Source: Moritella yayanosii (lineage in GTDB: Bacteria > Pseudomonadota > Gammaproteobacteria > Enterobacterales > Moritellaceae). Taken from it: DNA of 64,000 nucleotides. Of this stretch, positions 27,361-36,738 are shown one piece after another; position 1 is the stretch's first letter, and each line of letters begins with the position of its first letter. The notes beneath the pieces were generated by a model. It was not told where the DNA came from. It saw only the letters and a program-made list of their open reading frames with translations, and searched no databases. Made by a program: the position numbers and the translations under genes. The DNA lies in NCBI RefSeq assembly GCF_900465055.1, contig NZ_LS483250.1:1240001-1304000 (forward strand), read 5' to 3'.

Positions 27361-29208
27361 GTGAACCCACAAGATTATTTTAATCAACTCAATGATGATT
27401 ATTTAGCGCTGCACCGCCGCAAAGAAGACCTATTTTGGCAAACTTACATGGGCACCAGTGATGACCATGACGGTTTTGCCGCTGCAGAAGCTAAACTCAG
27501 TGCATTTATCTCAGACCCAAGTCATATTCAAGCGACACGTGATAACCTTGACGTACTATTACAGTTAACCGATGAAGATGAGGCTCTAGCACAAGGACTC
27601 AAAGGTTGGTTAGCCTTTTTCGATGCCAATGCAATTGAAAGCGCCGAAGGCCGAGATAAAATGGCCGCCCTGATACGCAGCGAGTCAGCACTATTTACCA
27701 AGCGCCAAGATTACCTGATGTATTGTAATGATGAAAATGGGGACAAACAGCAAGCCTCACTCACCGTGCTAGCCGCTAACATCCGCACCAGTAATAACGA
27801 AGGGGTGAGAAAATCGGCACACCAAGCGCTATTAGATCTTGAGCAATGGGTACTTAATAACGGTTATATCGACCTGGTTAAACAGCGTAACGACTTTGCT
27901 CGTCAACAAGGCTTCCGTAATTTCTTTGATTATAAAGTCAATAAAACCGAGCAGATGACACCAGAGCAGCTGTTTACTATTTTAGATGATTTTGAATTAC
28001 GTACCCGTGAACAAAACCAACGCAGCATCCAGAATTTAGCCGACACGAAAGGCGAGAGCGCGGTTCAAGGCCATAACTTTAGCTTTATGTATGCTGGTGA
28101 TGCCGCCCGTCAACTTGACCCTTACGTGCCGTTCTCAAAATCATTACGTCGTTGGATTGAATCATTCGGTCGCCTAAATATCGATTACTCACAAGCCGAC
28201 ATGACCCTGGATTTATTAGACCGTCCGGGTAAATACCAAAATGGTTTCTGCCACGGCCCTATTCCGTCGTTTTATGCAGAAGATCAATGGCAAGCGGGTA
28301 AAATTAATTTCACCAGTAACGCGAAGCCCGACCAAATCGGCAGTGGTTATGATGGCATCAATACCTTGTTCCATGAAGGTGGCCATGCGGCGCACTTTGC
28401 CAATATCAAATTAAACTCACCGTGTTTCTCACAAGAATTTGCACCAACATCAATGGCATACGCAGAAACCCAATCTATGTTCTGTGACAGTCTGTTAAAT
28501 GACGCTGATTGGCTAAAACAATATGCTTACAATGCCGATGGTAAAGTGGTGCCAGACGAGGTGATCCAAGCATTAATTGCCGCAAAACAGCCGTTTAAGG
28601 CTTATCAAGAACGCAGCATCTTAGTGGTGCCTTATTTTGAATGGGCAGTGTATAACGCTGATGAAGGTTTGTTAACGCCTGAATATTTGACTCAACTGGC
28701 CCGTGATACTGAACAACGTATCTTAGGTTTAGCAGCAAGTCCACGACCATTACTCGCGGTTCCACATTTACTATCGCAAGAAGCCGCTTGTTCTTACCAA
28801 GGCTATCTACTCGCGCACATGGCTGTGTACCAAACTCGCGCTTACTTTATCAAGAAGTTTGGCTACCTAACGGATAATCCTGCAATTGGTCCGTTACTGG
28901 CTGAACATTACTGGAAACCGGGTAACAGCATCAGTCACGATGCAACATTACGGAGTTTAACTGGCGAAGGTTTCTCTGCTGCATACCTAGCAGACACCTG
29001 TAATAAAACCAGTGAGCAGGCTTGGCAACAAGAGCAAGCTAAGATAGTAGCTGCGCAAAACAGAATTAGAATGAAACCAGCAGCGCTGAACGCAAAAATT
29101 AGTATTGTTGATGGTGCCGAGACAATTGCTGACAATAACGTTTCAGATGGTCAATTATGCGATGATTTTGAGGCTTATATTACGCAGCGTTACGGTAGTG
29201 ATTGTTAG
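27361..29208 (+). CDS. M3 family metallopeptidase (oligopeptidase)
   Basis: A 615-residue cytoplasmic zinc peptidase. The active site HEGGHAAHF near residue 338 fits the HExxH pattern (the E is in HEGGH) with the downstream glutamate in FAPTSMAYAETQSMF, as in the M3 family of thimet/oligoendopeptidases. FCHGPIPSFYAEDQW lies in the substrate-facing region. It should degrade short peptides. The GTG start at 27361 follows AAGGAGA at an ideal distance. No signal peptide is present. Confidence 0.85.
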   Translation: MNPQDYFNQLNDDYLALHRRKEDLFWQTYMGTSDDHDGFAAAEAKLSAFISDPSHIQATRDNLDVLLQLTDEDEALAQGLKGWLAFFDANAIESAEGRDKMAALIRSESALFTKRQDYLMYCNDENGDKQQASLTVLAANIRTSNNEGVRKSAHQALLDLEQWVLNNGYIDLVKQRNDFARQQGFRNFFDYKVNKTEQMTPEQLFTILDDFELRTREQNQRSIQNLADTKGESAVQGHNFSFMYAGDAARQLDPYVPFSKSLRRWIESFGRLNIDYSQADMTLDLLDRPGKYQNGFCHGPIPSFYAEDQWQAGKINFTSNAKPDQIGSGYDGINTLFHEGGHAAHFANIKLNSPCFSQEFAPTSMAYAETQSMFCDSLLNDADWLKQYAYNADGKVVPDEVIQALIAAKQPFKAYQERSILVVPYFEWAVYNADEGLLTPEYLTQLARDTEQRILGLAASPRPLLAVPHLLSQEAACSYQGYLLAHMAVYQTRAYFIKKFGYLTDNPAIGPLLAEHYWKPGNSISHDATLRSLTGEGFSAAYLADTCNKTSEQAWQQEQAKIVAAQNRIRMKPAALNAKISIVDGAETIADNNVSDGQLCDDFEAYITQRYGSDC

Positions 29209-29237
29209 GAAGTTAAGTCGGTAGTTAGTTAGGTAAT

Positions 29238-29264
29238 ATATCCGTCCTCAAACAGGACGGATAT
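29238..29264. terminator. Hairpin between convergent genes
   Basis: The perfect 11-bp stem ATATCCGTCCT / AGGACGGATAT closes a 5-nt loop 30 bp after the M3 peptidase stop. No T tract follows, so it may act as a transcript-end stabiliser as much as a terminator. Confidence 0.6.
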
Positions 29265-29311
29265 TAACAATCTTAGCGCTAAATAGAACCTAAAGAGGCT
29301 CTAAAAATAGC

Positions 29312-30721
29312 CTAAAAAGGACCGCAAACTAGGGCGATTTTCACACCTGGGGCTAATTTATCAAGTCCATCAATCAATTTCTCATCACCGATCAATACAT
29401 CGACAATTTGCCCAGAATAGCGAACAGCCGTTTCACGCATCATGCCCATCATTGGCCAGCCCCATAAAGATGAGATCAACACACCGTCTTGAACAAAATA
29501 AGGTTGCGTTAAAAAGCTGCAGCTGATCACAGGCTCTACCGGACTACGGTTGGTCGCACTGCCACCCACTAAATCGATAACAACCGAATTCTCAGGTATT
29601 AACTCTTTCACATGCTGGTTACTGATTAAGAAATTCTTGCCTCTTAGCTCGGCAGGCTGTTCGGCACCATTAACCACAATATCAGCATCCTTTAACCAAT
29701 AACCGATACTCTCTTTGGCGGTCTGCGCGCGACCTAACACATGAATGTGTTTGATACCTTGTTGATGTAATTCATCCAGAGCGCCCTGTCCCACATTACC
29801 ATAACCAAGGATCACTGCTTTGATGTTCGCGACATCCACAGACGGTTTATGCTCTCTCAACAACGACATACCATATCTGGCACCGGCTTGACCCGTTTCG
29901 TGTAAACACTGAATACGACGTAAGCCAAATTCTTGCGGAATGTGACTCTCGCGATAAGCTGAAATTGCCTGCTGTCCGTGTTCGCGTTCAAATTCACTCA
30001 AATCAAAAAGATGAGTACCCGCCTTATCCAGTTGTTGCAATATGTCTTGCTTATCGTTAAAACTCTGGCTGTCATAGAAATACAGCGCATTAGGGCCAAC
30101 AACATCAAGTTCATCAAATGCAAGTGTTGGTTGAATGACCTTCAATGAACGCGGCCCACGATTACCAGCACGCTTTATCGCGCCACGTAGTCGTTCACTC
30201 CAACCGATAACTCTAATTTGCAAGTCACCCATAGTTTGAGCATTGATAAAAGGGGTTAATACGGTATTCATCGCCACGCGAGCAAGGATCAGATGATCAG
30301 GTTCATGTTTCGGTGACTCACATATCTCTTCCATCGCAATCACATTAATGCGTTTATCTTGCAGTAATTGAGCGCGGTCTGGATAAGAATTAAAATGAGC
30401 CATACAGAATAAAGTACAGCCTTCACTCATTTGTTCTACAGAGGCGATCGCAGGGCCTTTGAATTTAATGATCAGTGATTTATTGACATAAATTTCTTCT
30501 GCCGTTTGCATGATAGCGTTATTTTTTAAATATTCGTCATCACTAAAACCAACCCCATCACCAGCACCATATTCAACATAAACTTTAATACCAGATTGAA
30601 CAAGTTGACCTACATCACTCGGTATCAATGCAACACGTTTCTCTAGTCCTCCAGGATTTTCTGGTGACTCAATTTCTTTAACAAGTGCAATAGATGAATA
30701 ACGTAATGAACTATCTGACAT
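29312..30721 (-). CDS. Alanine dehydrogenase/PNT-family oxidoreductase
   Basis: The N-terminal domain carries the AlaDH/PNT pattern: EKRVALIPSDVGQLVQSGIKVYVE and GAGDGVGFSDDEYLKNNAIM. The NAD-binding Rossmann motif is AVILGYGNVGQGALDEL near residue 310. At 469 residues it is much longer than alanine dehydrogenase (about 370), and the region between (residues 165-290) is unlike it, so related functions such as N5-(carboxyethyl)ornithine synthase or lysine-pathway dehydrogenases are possible. The LysR gene 134 bp upstream on the same strand is a candidate regulator. Confidence 0.7.
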   Translation of the reverse strand: MSDSSLRYSSIALVKEIESPENPGGLEKRVALIPSDVGQLVQSGIKVYVEYGAGDGVGFSDDEYLKNNAIMQTAEEIYVNKSLIIKFKGPAIASVEQMSEGCTLFCMAHFNSYPDRAQLLQDKRINVIAMEEICESPKHEPDHLILARVAMNTVLTPFINAQTMGDLQIRVIGWSERLRGAIKRAGNRGPRSLKVIQPTLAFDELDVVGPNALYFYDSQSFNDKQDILQQLDKAGTHLFDLSEFEREHGQQAISAYRESHIPQEFGLRRIQCLHETGQAGARYGMSLLREHKPSVDVANIKAVILGYGNVGQGALDELHQQGIKHIHVLGRAQTAKESIGYWLKDADIVVNGAEQPAELRGKNFLISNQHVKELIPENSVVIDLVGGSATNRSPVEPVISCSFLTQPYFVQDGVLISSLWGWPMMGMMRETAVRYSGQIVDVLIGDEKLIDGLDKLAPGVKIALVCGPF

Positions 30722-30854
30722 AAGTATATATTCCTTAATACCACAAAAAAGACATTATTAGCATGAAACATCGCGTATTCCAAACTATTAGCACAAAAGA
30801 TCCAATAAAAGCATATTTATACAACTTTTAACGCTGCAATACAGCTGGATCAAC

Positions 30855-31745
30855 CTAATTTAATTCTTGACTTTGTATTCGTTCTTTTAGATATTTAATA
30901 AACAACTGTGTACGGGTATGCTCATAATCAAGCGTTGGGTAATAAGCACACACAGCCCCATGATCGACCGTTACATCCGGTAACACTTGTACCAACTCCC
31001 CCACCTCAATTAAATCTTCAAGCATTTTTTGACTGGCGAGTAAGATCCCCATACCGCACTTAGCACCGTAGAACAGAGCCTCAGGGTTGGTGGTGGCAAA
31101 ATTCCCCCGTAAAGTAATACGATTACCGGTCGATAATTTCACTTCACGTATCGGTCTTTCGCCCCAAATAAGCATGTTATGCGATTCAAGATCATGGACG
31201 GTTTCAGGCTTGCCGTATTTTTCGATATAGTCTGGAGACGCAAAAAATTTGGCGTCATTTTTAAACAGCTCAATGGCTTTATAACTGTGGGTATTTAATT
31301 GTTCTAAATCCCGACTAATAAAAACATCCACATAAGTCTCGGGCATTTGTCCCGGAGAAGTGGTTAACAGTTGTATTTTGATTTTTGGATACATCAGTAA
31401 AAAGTCATTGAGGTATTTAATGATGAACTTAGAACCGACAGCGGTCGTCGCGCCAATCTTCAATAAACCCGTTGGCGTTTGATTGACCGAACGCGCTTCA
31501 TCCACCAGCGACATCCACTGATCAAGTTGTAATCGTGACCGTTGGTAAAACAATTGTCCAGCTTCGGTTTGATCTAATGATCGCGTGGTGCGCTTAAGTA
31601 ACTGCACGCCGACTTTATCTTCTAACCAGTTTATACGCTTACTGATCGCAGAGCCGGTGGTATTAAGTTGATACGCGGCCCCGTTAAAGCTACCTTCTTC
31701 GACCACTTTGATATAACTGCGTACGCACAATATCCAGTCCATCAC
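30855..31745 (-). CDS. LysR-type transcriptional regulator
   Basis: A 296-residue regulator with the N-terminal winged helix (FNGAAYQLNTTGSAISKRINWLEDKVGVQLLKRTTRSL) and a periplasmic-binding-like effector domain (LLKIGATTAVGSKFIIKYL). It belongs to the large subgroup often acting near the gene it controls; its effector is unknown. The start is one of two adjacent ATG codons at 31745/31742. It precedes the alanine dehydrogenase-like gene on the same strand. Confidence 0.88.
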   Translation of the reverse strand: MMDWILCVRSYIKVVEEGSFNGAAYQLNTTGSAISKRINWLEDKVGVQLLKRTTRSLDQTEAGQLFYQRSRLQLDQWMSLVDEARSVNQTPTGLLKIGATTAVGSKFIIKYLNDFLLMYPKIKIQLLTTSPGQMPETYVDVFISRDLEQLNTHSYKAIELFKNDAKFFASPDYIEKYGKPETVHDLESHNMLIWGERPIREVKLSTGNRITLRGNFATTNPEALFYGAKCGMGILLASQKMLEDLIEVGELVQVLPDVTVDHGAVCAYYPTLDYEHTRTQLFIKYLKERIQSQELN

Positions 31746-31946
31746 TACCTACCTTTTTCGCTATATCGCTATTGAAGTGAACATTCAATCCTAATAAGAC
31801 CTAATCTAGCATAAATAGTCTTATTTATAGTGATAAAAAGATCTTGATCTAACTGATGCCCTCACCCCATTAACCATGATATACATTATGTGCAGGCGGA
31901 TATTGAGTTTCGCTAACTGTCTTAACGAAACGAAACTCAGTGTGTA

Positions 31947-32367
31947 TTATTCACCATCATTGACACGTTTTAACATACTAGGGTTAAATACTTTGTAACT
32001 GGTTTCTTGATCACGCTTAGCTGCATACATGGCAATATCTGCGAACTTAACCATATCATCACTATTCGTTGTGTCATTAGGTGATACAGCTGCGCCAATA
32101 CTAATTGTGATATTCATCGGCTTTCCTTCAATTATTTCAGGCTCTACAAATGTGCTGAGGATCTTCTCTGCAACACAATCTACATCTCGAGTATCTTTGA
32201 TGTTTCTTAGGAGTATTAAGAATTCATCACCACCAACGCGGAATACCGTATCACTCAAGCTTACTGCCAGTTTACTGCCAGATTCCACTTTTTTAGCACT
32301 AGAGAGTAATAATTTTAGCGGCTGGAAAAAGCTCCGTTGTAAAAAGGCAAAGGTAATTATTGCGAGG
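31947..32367 (-). pseudogene. Diguanylate cyclase (GGDEF) gene with internal deletion
   Basis: The C-terminal part is a recognisable GGDEF domain: VFRVGGDEFLILL and ITISIGAAVSPNDTTNSDDMVKFADIAMYAAKR. In front of it, a membrane helix and the start of a HAMP-like linker (FFQPLKLLLSSAKKVESGSKLAV) are joined directly to SDTVFRVGG, so the first 40-50 residues of the GGDEF domain, including the usual DALTGL block, are missing. The sensor domain upstream is gone and replaced by IS-derived sequence. Cyclase activity is therefore very unlikely. Confidence 0.8.
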
Positions 32368-32543
32368 CCAAAGATAACTAATAGATCAAATATGGGGATC
32401 GCCGTCAAGCTTTTTTTATTGCCGGTGGGATTTTATAATTTAGGGATAGGTTTATGTATCCACAAACCTATCATGTCGACATTTGCTTTAAACGTGCTGC
32501 TAAAAAACGATAATTAACATCTATAATAGGGTCCGAAATGTCG
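32368..32543 (-). mobile_element. Solo left end of the IS1634-type element
   Basis: Read on the minus strand, this segment follows the left 176 bp of the complete element at 46550-46725: the terminal inverted repeat (with three differences in the first 16 bases), CCCTATTATAG, an intermediate region with scattered differences, and a final stretch (32368-32416) that is essentially identical. It stops exactly 4-5 bp before the position of the transposase start codon. It supplies the first 12 codons (TAIPIFDLLVIFG) of the chimeric open frame that continues into the broken GGDEF gene. Confidence 0.85.
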
Positions 32544-32561
32544 GTTAGAAGCGCTTCAATA

Positions 32562-34124
32562 TTAGATTTTGAATGAACCTACATGAAGATCTAAAGTATG
32601 AGCAAGCTGCTCCAGGGTTTTGCTAGACGCTTCTAGCTCCTGACTAGCGATCAAGCCTTCTTGAACAGAGTTATTGACCAAATCCATATTGATATTGATT
32701 TCATTTGCTACACAAGATTGCTCTTCGGTAGCAGTTGCAACTTGGGTATTCATATCAAGGATAGTAATAACTTGCACTGATATGTTTTCGAGCACTTCCA
32801 GAGCTTGAGCTGTGGTTCTGGTACCTTCTTCGGTTAAAGTTCGACTACTCTCCATCGCCTCTACCGCATTTTTTGCCTCATGCTGCAATTGATTAATCAT
32901 ATTTTGAATTTCATCGGTCGACTGTGCAGTTTTAGTAGCAAGATTTCTGACTTCATCTGCGACGACAGCAAAACCTCGGCCAGCCTCACCTGCTCGGGCT
33001 GCTTCAATTGCGGCGTTGAGTGCAAGGAGATTAGTCTGCTCTGAAATACCCCTTATCACGTCGAGTATGGACCCGATTGACTGTGTTCTTCCCGCTAATG
33101 ATGTGATAACCAATGACATGTTATTCATTTCAATACCTAGGTTATTGATGGTATTAGATGAGTCTTGTAATGTTTTACGCCCAGCTTGAGTTTCGCTATT
33201 TGCACCATTAGCCGAATTTGCTGCACCCGCCGCATTTTGCGATATTTCATTAATAGTCGCGATCATTTCATTTATTGAAGTTGCTACTAATAACGTTCGC
33301 TCGCTTTGTGCTTGACCTCTTGATAATCCAAGTTGAGACTGACTGCGAAGTTCAGTCGCTGAACGACCTATACCTAACCCCGTTTCTACTACTTTGGAAA
33401 TTATTTCATTAATATTACCCACAAAAATATTGAATGCTTTAGAAATATGGGCTATTTCATCTGTTCCTTGTACCGGTAATCTAACGGTAAGGTCTCCATC
33501 ACCTTTTGATATATCTTCTAATGCCTGTTGTAAGCCAACAAGCGGTTTGAAAAATCGGTCCAGTAGCCACATCAACACACAGGCACATATCAGAAAGATG
33601 GCGGTGATTGCGATTAACTGAGTGAGCACAATATCTGCTACAGCATCATCTACTTCTGAAATTGGGATACCAATATCAAAAGCACCCAATAGCTGACCAT
33701 TCTTATCATAAACAGGGACTATTATGTCGTACACCCACATTTTTTGCACATCCGCATACCATTTAGAGAATTTTTGTTCTCCTTTCCCTGCCGCTTCCAT
33801 GGTGTAGCTATCTTTATAGATCTTATTTAACTTGTTTATATCGCTATGTGCAACGGCTTGAATTTTCCGATCTATGAAAATCGCGTAAATAATATCTGAA
33901 CGCTCTGAAAGTGACACTACTAACTCTTGTAAATCAACCAAGGGCTGGGAAGATTTTTGTAATACATACTCGACGTTTTTAGCAATGACTTCAGCCTTTG
34001 CTTGGGATTTTTTTAATATAATCTCATCAATTTTTTGATTAGATATATAAGAGGTAGAGGTGATACTTGTTATGCCTGCGATCGCAAACATTACGAATAC
34101 CGTTATTAATATTAAGTTTTTCAT
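32562..34124 (-). CDS. Methyl-accepting chemotaxis protein
   Basis: A transmembrane receptor of about 520 residues. A first helix (about 3-23) and a second (about 168-190) enclose a 140-residue periplasmic domain with a single-Cache-like look. A HAMP domain follows ([30 protein letters not shown]), then the signalling hairpin with the conserved tip [19 protein letters not shown]. The ligand is unknown. The ATG at 34124 has AAGGA 8 nt upstream. No C-terminal NWETF-like tether is present. Its end lies 19 bp beyond the IS remnant, so its terminator was probably lost. Confidence 0.92.
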   Translation of the reverse strand: MKNLILITVFVMFAIAGITSITSTSYISNQKIDEIILKKSQAKAEVIAKNVEYVLQKSSQPLVDLQELVVSLSERSDIIYAIFIDRKIQAVAHSDINKLNKIYKDSYTMEAAGKGEQKFSKWYADVQKMWVYDIIVPVYDKNGQLLGAFDIGIPISEVDDAVADIVLTQLIAITAIFLICACVLMWLLDRFFKPLVGLQQALEDISKGDGDLTVRLPVQGTDEIAHISKAFNIFVGNINEIISKVVETGLGIGRSATELRSQSQLGLSRGQAQSERTLLVATSINEMIATINEISQNAAGAANSANGANSETQAGRKTLQDSSNTINNLGIEMNNMSLVITSLAGRTQSIGSILDVIRGISEQTNLLALNAAIEAARAGEAGRGFAVVADEVRNLATKTAQSTDEIQNMINQLQHEAKNAVEAMESSRTLTEEGTRTTAQALEVLENISVQVITILDMNTQVATATEEQSCVANEININMDLVNNSVQEGLIASQELEASSKTLEQLAHTLDLHVGSFKI

Positions 34125-34148
34125 ACACAACATCCTTGGTGCTATCAT

Positions 34149-34752
34149 TCAGTTAAAGTAATTAAATACGATATATTCATTCCAGTTGTTATTATCTAGA
34201 ATCAGCAGATTACAATAATTCAAATATTCTACCCCCCGCTTATGAATCGTGAGCATAGATTGAAAAATTAGAATAACATGACGCCGTGTTACAGGACATT
34301 GAAACTTGTTCATTTAAGGTGGGATTTTCAGCTACTTAATCTACTTTTTTACAATTGCTCATTAGCTCTAACTAACTTTGGGGCAAGTTCGCTTGGCGCT
34401 AATATATTCAGAGTCTGTTTGAGACTTACATTAGTCCCAGCTCTACGATGAGATCCGCGCTAGATTGTCCTCAAAAATGGCAAAGCATTTTAATCGCGGT
34501 TCTATCTATCAGGTCTTCAATCTAGTGGTCATCACTGATCACGCTATTCGATAAATTATTTAAATCTACCTCCATCTCACTTGCTGCGATCGATGATGAG
34601 TGTATTTATGTTCAACCATTAACATAAATCATATTTAGTCTTATCATAAATACGATCTGCGTATCATTTATGTCATACAACATCTATTCAATTAGGTCCT
34701 GACAGGACGCAATGACCATCCACATAAGCTAATTTTCATTTCAAAGGTCTTA
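34149..34752. other. Long divergent intergenic region
   Basis: About 600 bp separate the chemoreceptor (minus) and MFS transporter (plus) genes. I see no ORF with family similarity. A partial dyad CATAAAT ... ATTTATG (about 34645-34672) lies 80 bp before the MFS gene and could be an operator. The rest is unremarkable AT-rich sequence that may contain gene debris. Confidence 0.35.
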
Positions 34753-35991
34753 ATGTACACTAGTCACATGAATATAAATAACACCAAATTTAACAAAATC
34801 CCACTTGCGTTGGCGATGATGATCATTGCCACAGGACAAGTCGGTGTCAGTATTTATCTGCCTTCACTGCCATTAATAAGCCGTGAACTGGGCGTGTCTC
34901 AAGCCGACGTACAACAGCTTGTCACCCTATTTTTACTCGGGTTCGGATTGTCACAACTTTTCTATGGACCACTTTCTGATGCTATCGGTCGTCGCCCGGT
35001 ATTTTTACTCGGACAAGGCATCTATTTGGCCGGTACCCTCCTGTGTGTGTTATTACCAGACAGTTATACTGCATTGATTGCAGGTCGGTTATTACAAGGT
35101 TTAGGCGCAGGCAGTGCATCGGTATTAGGTCGCAGTGTGATCCGCGACAGTTACAGCGGTAGCCAGTTAATACAAGCGCTGTCCTATATGTCCATAACCG
35201 CATCGATCCTGCCTATTTTGGCGCCTGTGGCTGGCGGCTGGATAGCATGGCATTTTGGCTGGCAATCCGTGTTTAGCTTTGTATTAGTTTATCTATTGGC
35301 TATTTTCACCTTGGGTTACTTTATCTTGCCAGAAACTCTGCCCCATGCGGTGACAAAATTTAATATCAAAAAGACCCTGCTCGACTACTGGCACCTGTCA
35401 AGAAACTACCAAGTGATTTCATCCGCAAGCTATAACTGGATTGGTTACTTGTCCAGTCTAGTCTCTGTTTCATTACTGCCTTTTTTATTGCAAGAAGGGT
35501 TAAAACTCAGTGCGGCTGATTATGGTGAAGTGATGATTATTCCATCGGCGGGGTTATTAACCGGCAGCTTGATCTTAAATCGATTGAATAAGCGTTTCAC
35601 CACCAATCAACTGATGTATTTAGCCGCGAGCATTATGATGTTCGCCGGTTGTTGGCTGATATTGAATGAAATGTCATTGCACAATCTAATATTCAGTTTT
35701 ACCTTACTAACCATCGCGCAAGGGATCAGCTTCCCATTATCGATAAGCATGTTACTGGCGCCACACAGTAAACAAGTCGGTGCAGTATCCGCATTATCAG
35801 GGTCGGTACAGATGTGTATTGCCGGACTGGGCGGTGGTTTTTTAATCAAGCATTTGATCAACAATCAGACCAGCTTGGGGATCTTCTACGTACTCACAGG
35901 TTTAGCCATTGCGCTGATATTGACACATAGTCGACATAGGTATATAAAAATCAATCCTATTTTAGTCTTAAACCCGCAGGACTCGAAATAA
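34753..35991 (+). CDS. MFS drug-resistance transporter, Bcr/CflA family
   Basis: A 412-residue, twelve-helix transporter. The Bcr/CflA pattern is visible: IYLPSLPLISRELGVSQADVQ in loop 1-2, the MFS signature YGPLSDAIGRRPVFLLGQ and LLQGLGAGSASVLGRSVIRD. It is an inner-membrane proton-driven exporter, probably of small drugs or sulfur amino acids like its relatives. The ATG at 34753 follows AAAGG by 6 nt. Confidence 0.9.
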   Translation: MYTSHMNINNTKFNKIPLALAMMIIATGQVGVSIYLPSLPLISRELGVSQADVQQLVTLFLLGFGLSQLFYGPLSDAIGRRPVFLLGQGIYLAGTLLCVLLPDSYTALIAGRLLQGLGAGSASVLGRSVIRDSYSGSQLIQALSYMSITASILPILAPVAGGWIAWHFGWQSVFSFVLVYLLAIFTLGYFILPETLPHAVTKFNIKKTLLDYWHLSRNYQVISSASYNWIGYLSSLVSVSLLPFLLQEGLKLSAADYGEVMIIPSAGLLTGSLILNRLNKRFTTNQLMYLAASIMMFAGCWLILNEMSLHNLIFSFTLLTIAQGISFPLSISMLLAPHSKQVGAVSALSGSVQMCIAGLGGGFLIKHLINNQTSLGIFYVLTGLAIALILTHSRHRYIKINPILVLNPQDSK

Positions 35992-36738
35992 ACTTTTAGT
36001 TGAATCTGCACCGTTCTCTGGCTTAAATAAGGCGAAAATTTAGCTTGTTTACGCCACATGGTGTTGAAGATTATTTATATTCAATATTTACCAGCAATTA
36101 ATCATAATTTGAAATAGATCACTTTATTAGCCCACAGTGATGATACCCTCTTATGGGTAGTTATTAATTAGAAAACGTCATCTTACCAATACAGAGAATT
36201 AAAAGCGAAAACCGTAAAGTAACTCCTGTACTCAGAACATTTAGCCACGAGTTCATCTGGTGTTATAACGCCCAGTAAGACCATAATGTTAGTTGTACTG
36301 TTATAATATCAATTACAGAAAATATATTTTTTCTATGGTCTTTCTTGCCTCTAATTTAGAGTTATTACTCTAAATTAGAGGCAAGAACTGATTTACCATT
36401 AGGCTGGTGCTTCCTATACACAATGTGGAATGCGGCATTCCTACTCGGTTGTATTCCTGATAGGTTTGCCATTTTAATCGCTTGTGAGCTTTATTCATTA
36501 TTTGATACAACAGGCAGATGTATACCGGTCAGTGTGATAAAAAATTCAAACACCTGGCTACGGCGCCCGCAGATATATATGCAGATACGGAAGTGGCGAA
36601 TGCAGATGCTGGATTCAGCTCTCGATTCTATTTCCACAATAAACCCGAGAATAGAAAACAGTTGGAACAAGCCAACTCTGTTCAGTCTTAACAATTTTAT
36701 GTAATCAAACATAGAGTACTAGAATATAAGGAAACAAT
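35992..36738. other. Gene-poor region with a long perfect hairpin
   Basis: About 750 bp without a convincing gene. Short open frames at 36423-36704 (both strands) have no recognisable family. The main structure is the inverted repeat at 36342-36387 (listed separately). The last 50 bp hold the ribosome site AAGGAAAC before the next gene. Confidence 0.4.
36342..36387. repeat. Perfect 21-bp inverted repeat with 4-nt loop
   Basis: Arms TTCTTGCCTCTAATTTAGAG(T) at 36342-36362 and its exact complement at 36367-36387 enclose TATT. There is no T tract, and no gene ends within 300 bp. Confidence 0.85.

Noticed and set aside
31800-31870. FNR-like TTGATCTAACTGAT near 31840
   Set aside because: Only one half-site matches the consensus.
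36423-36704. Open frames on both strands upstream of the DUF5692-like gene
   Set aside because: No family similarity, no ribosome site, and the composition does not look coding.
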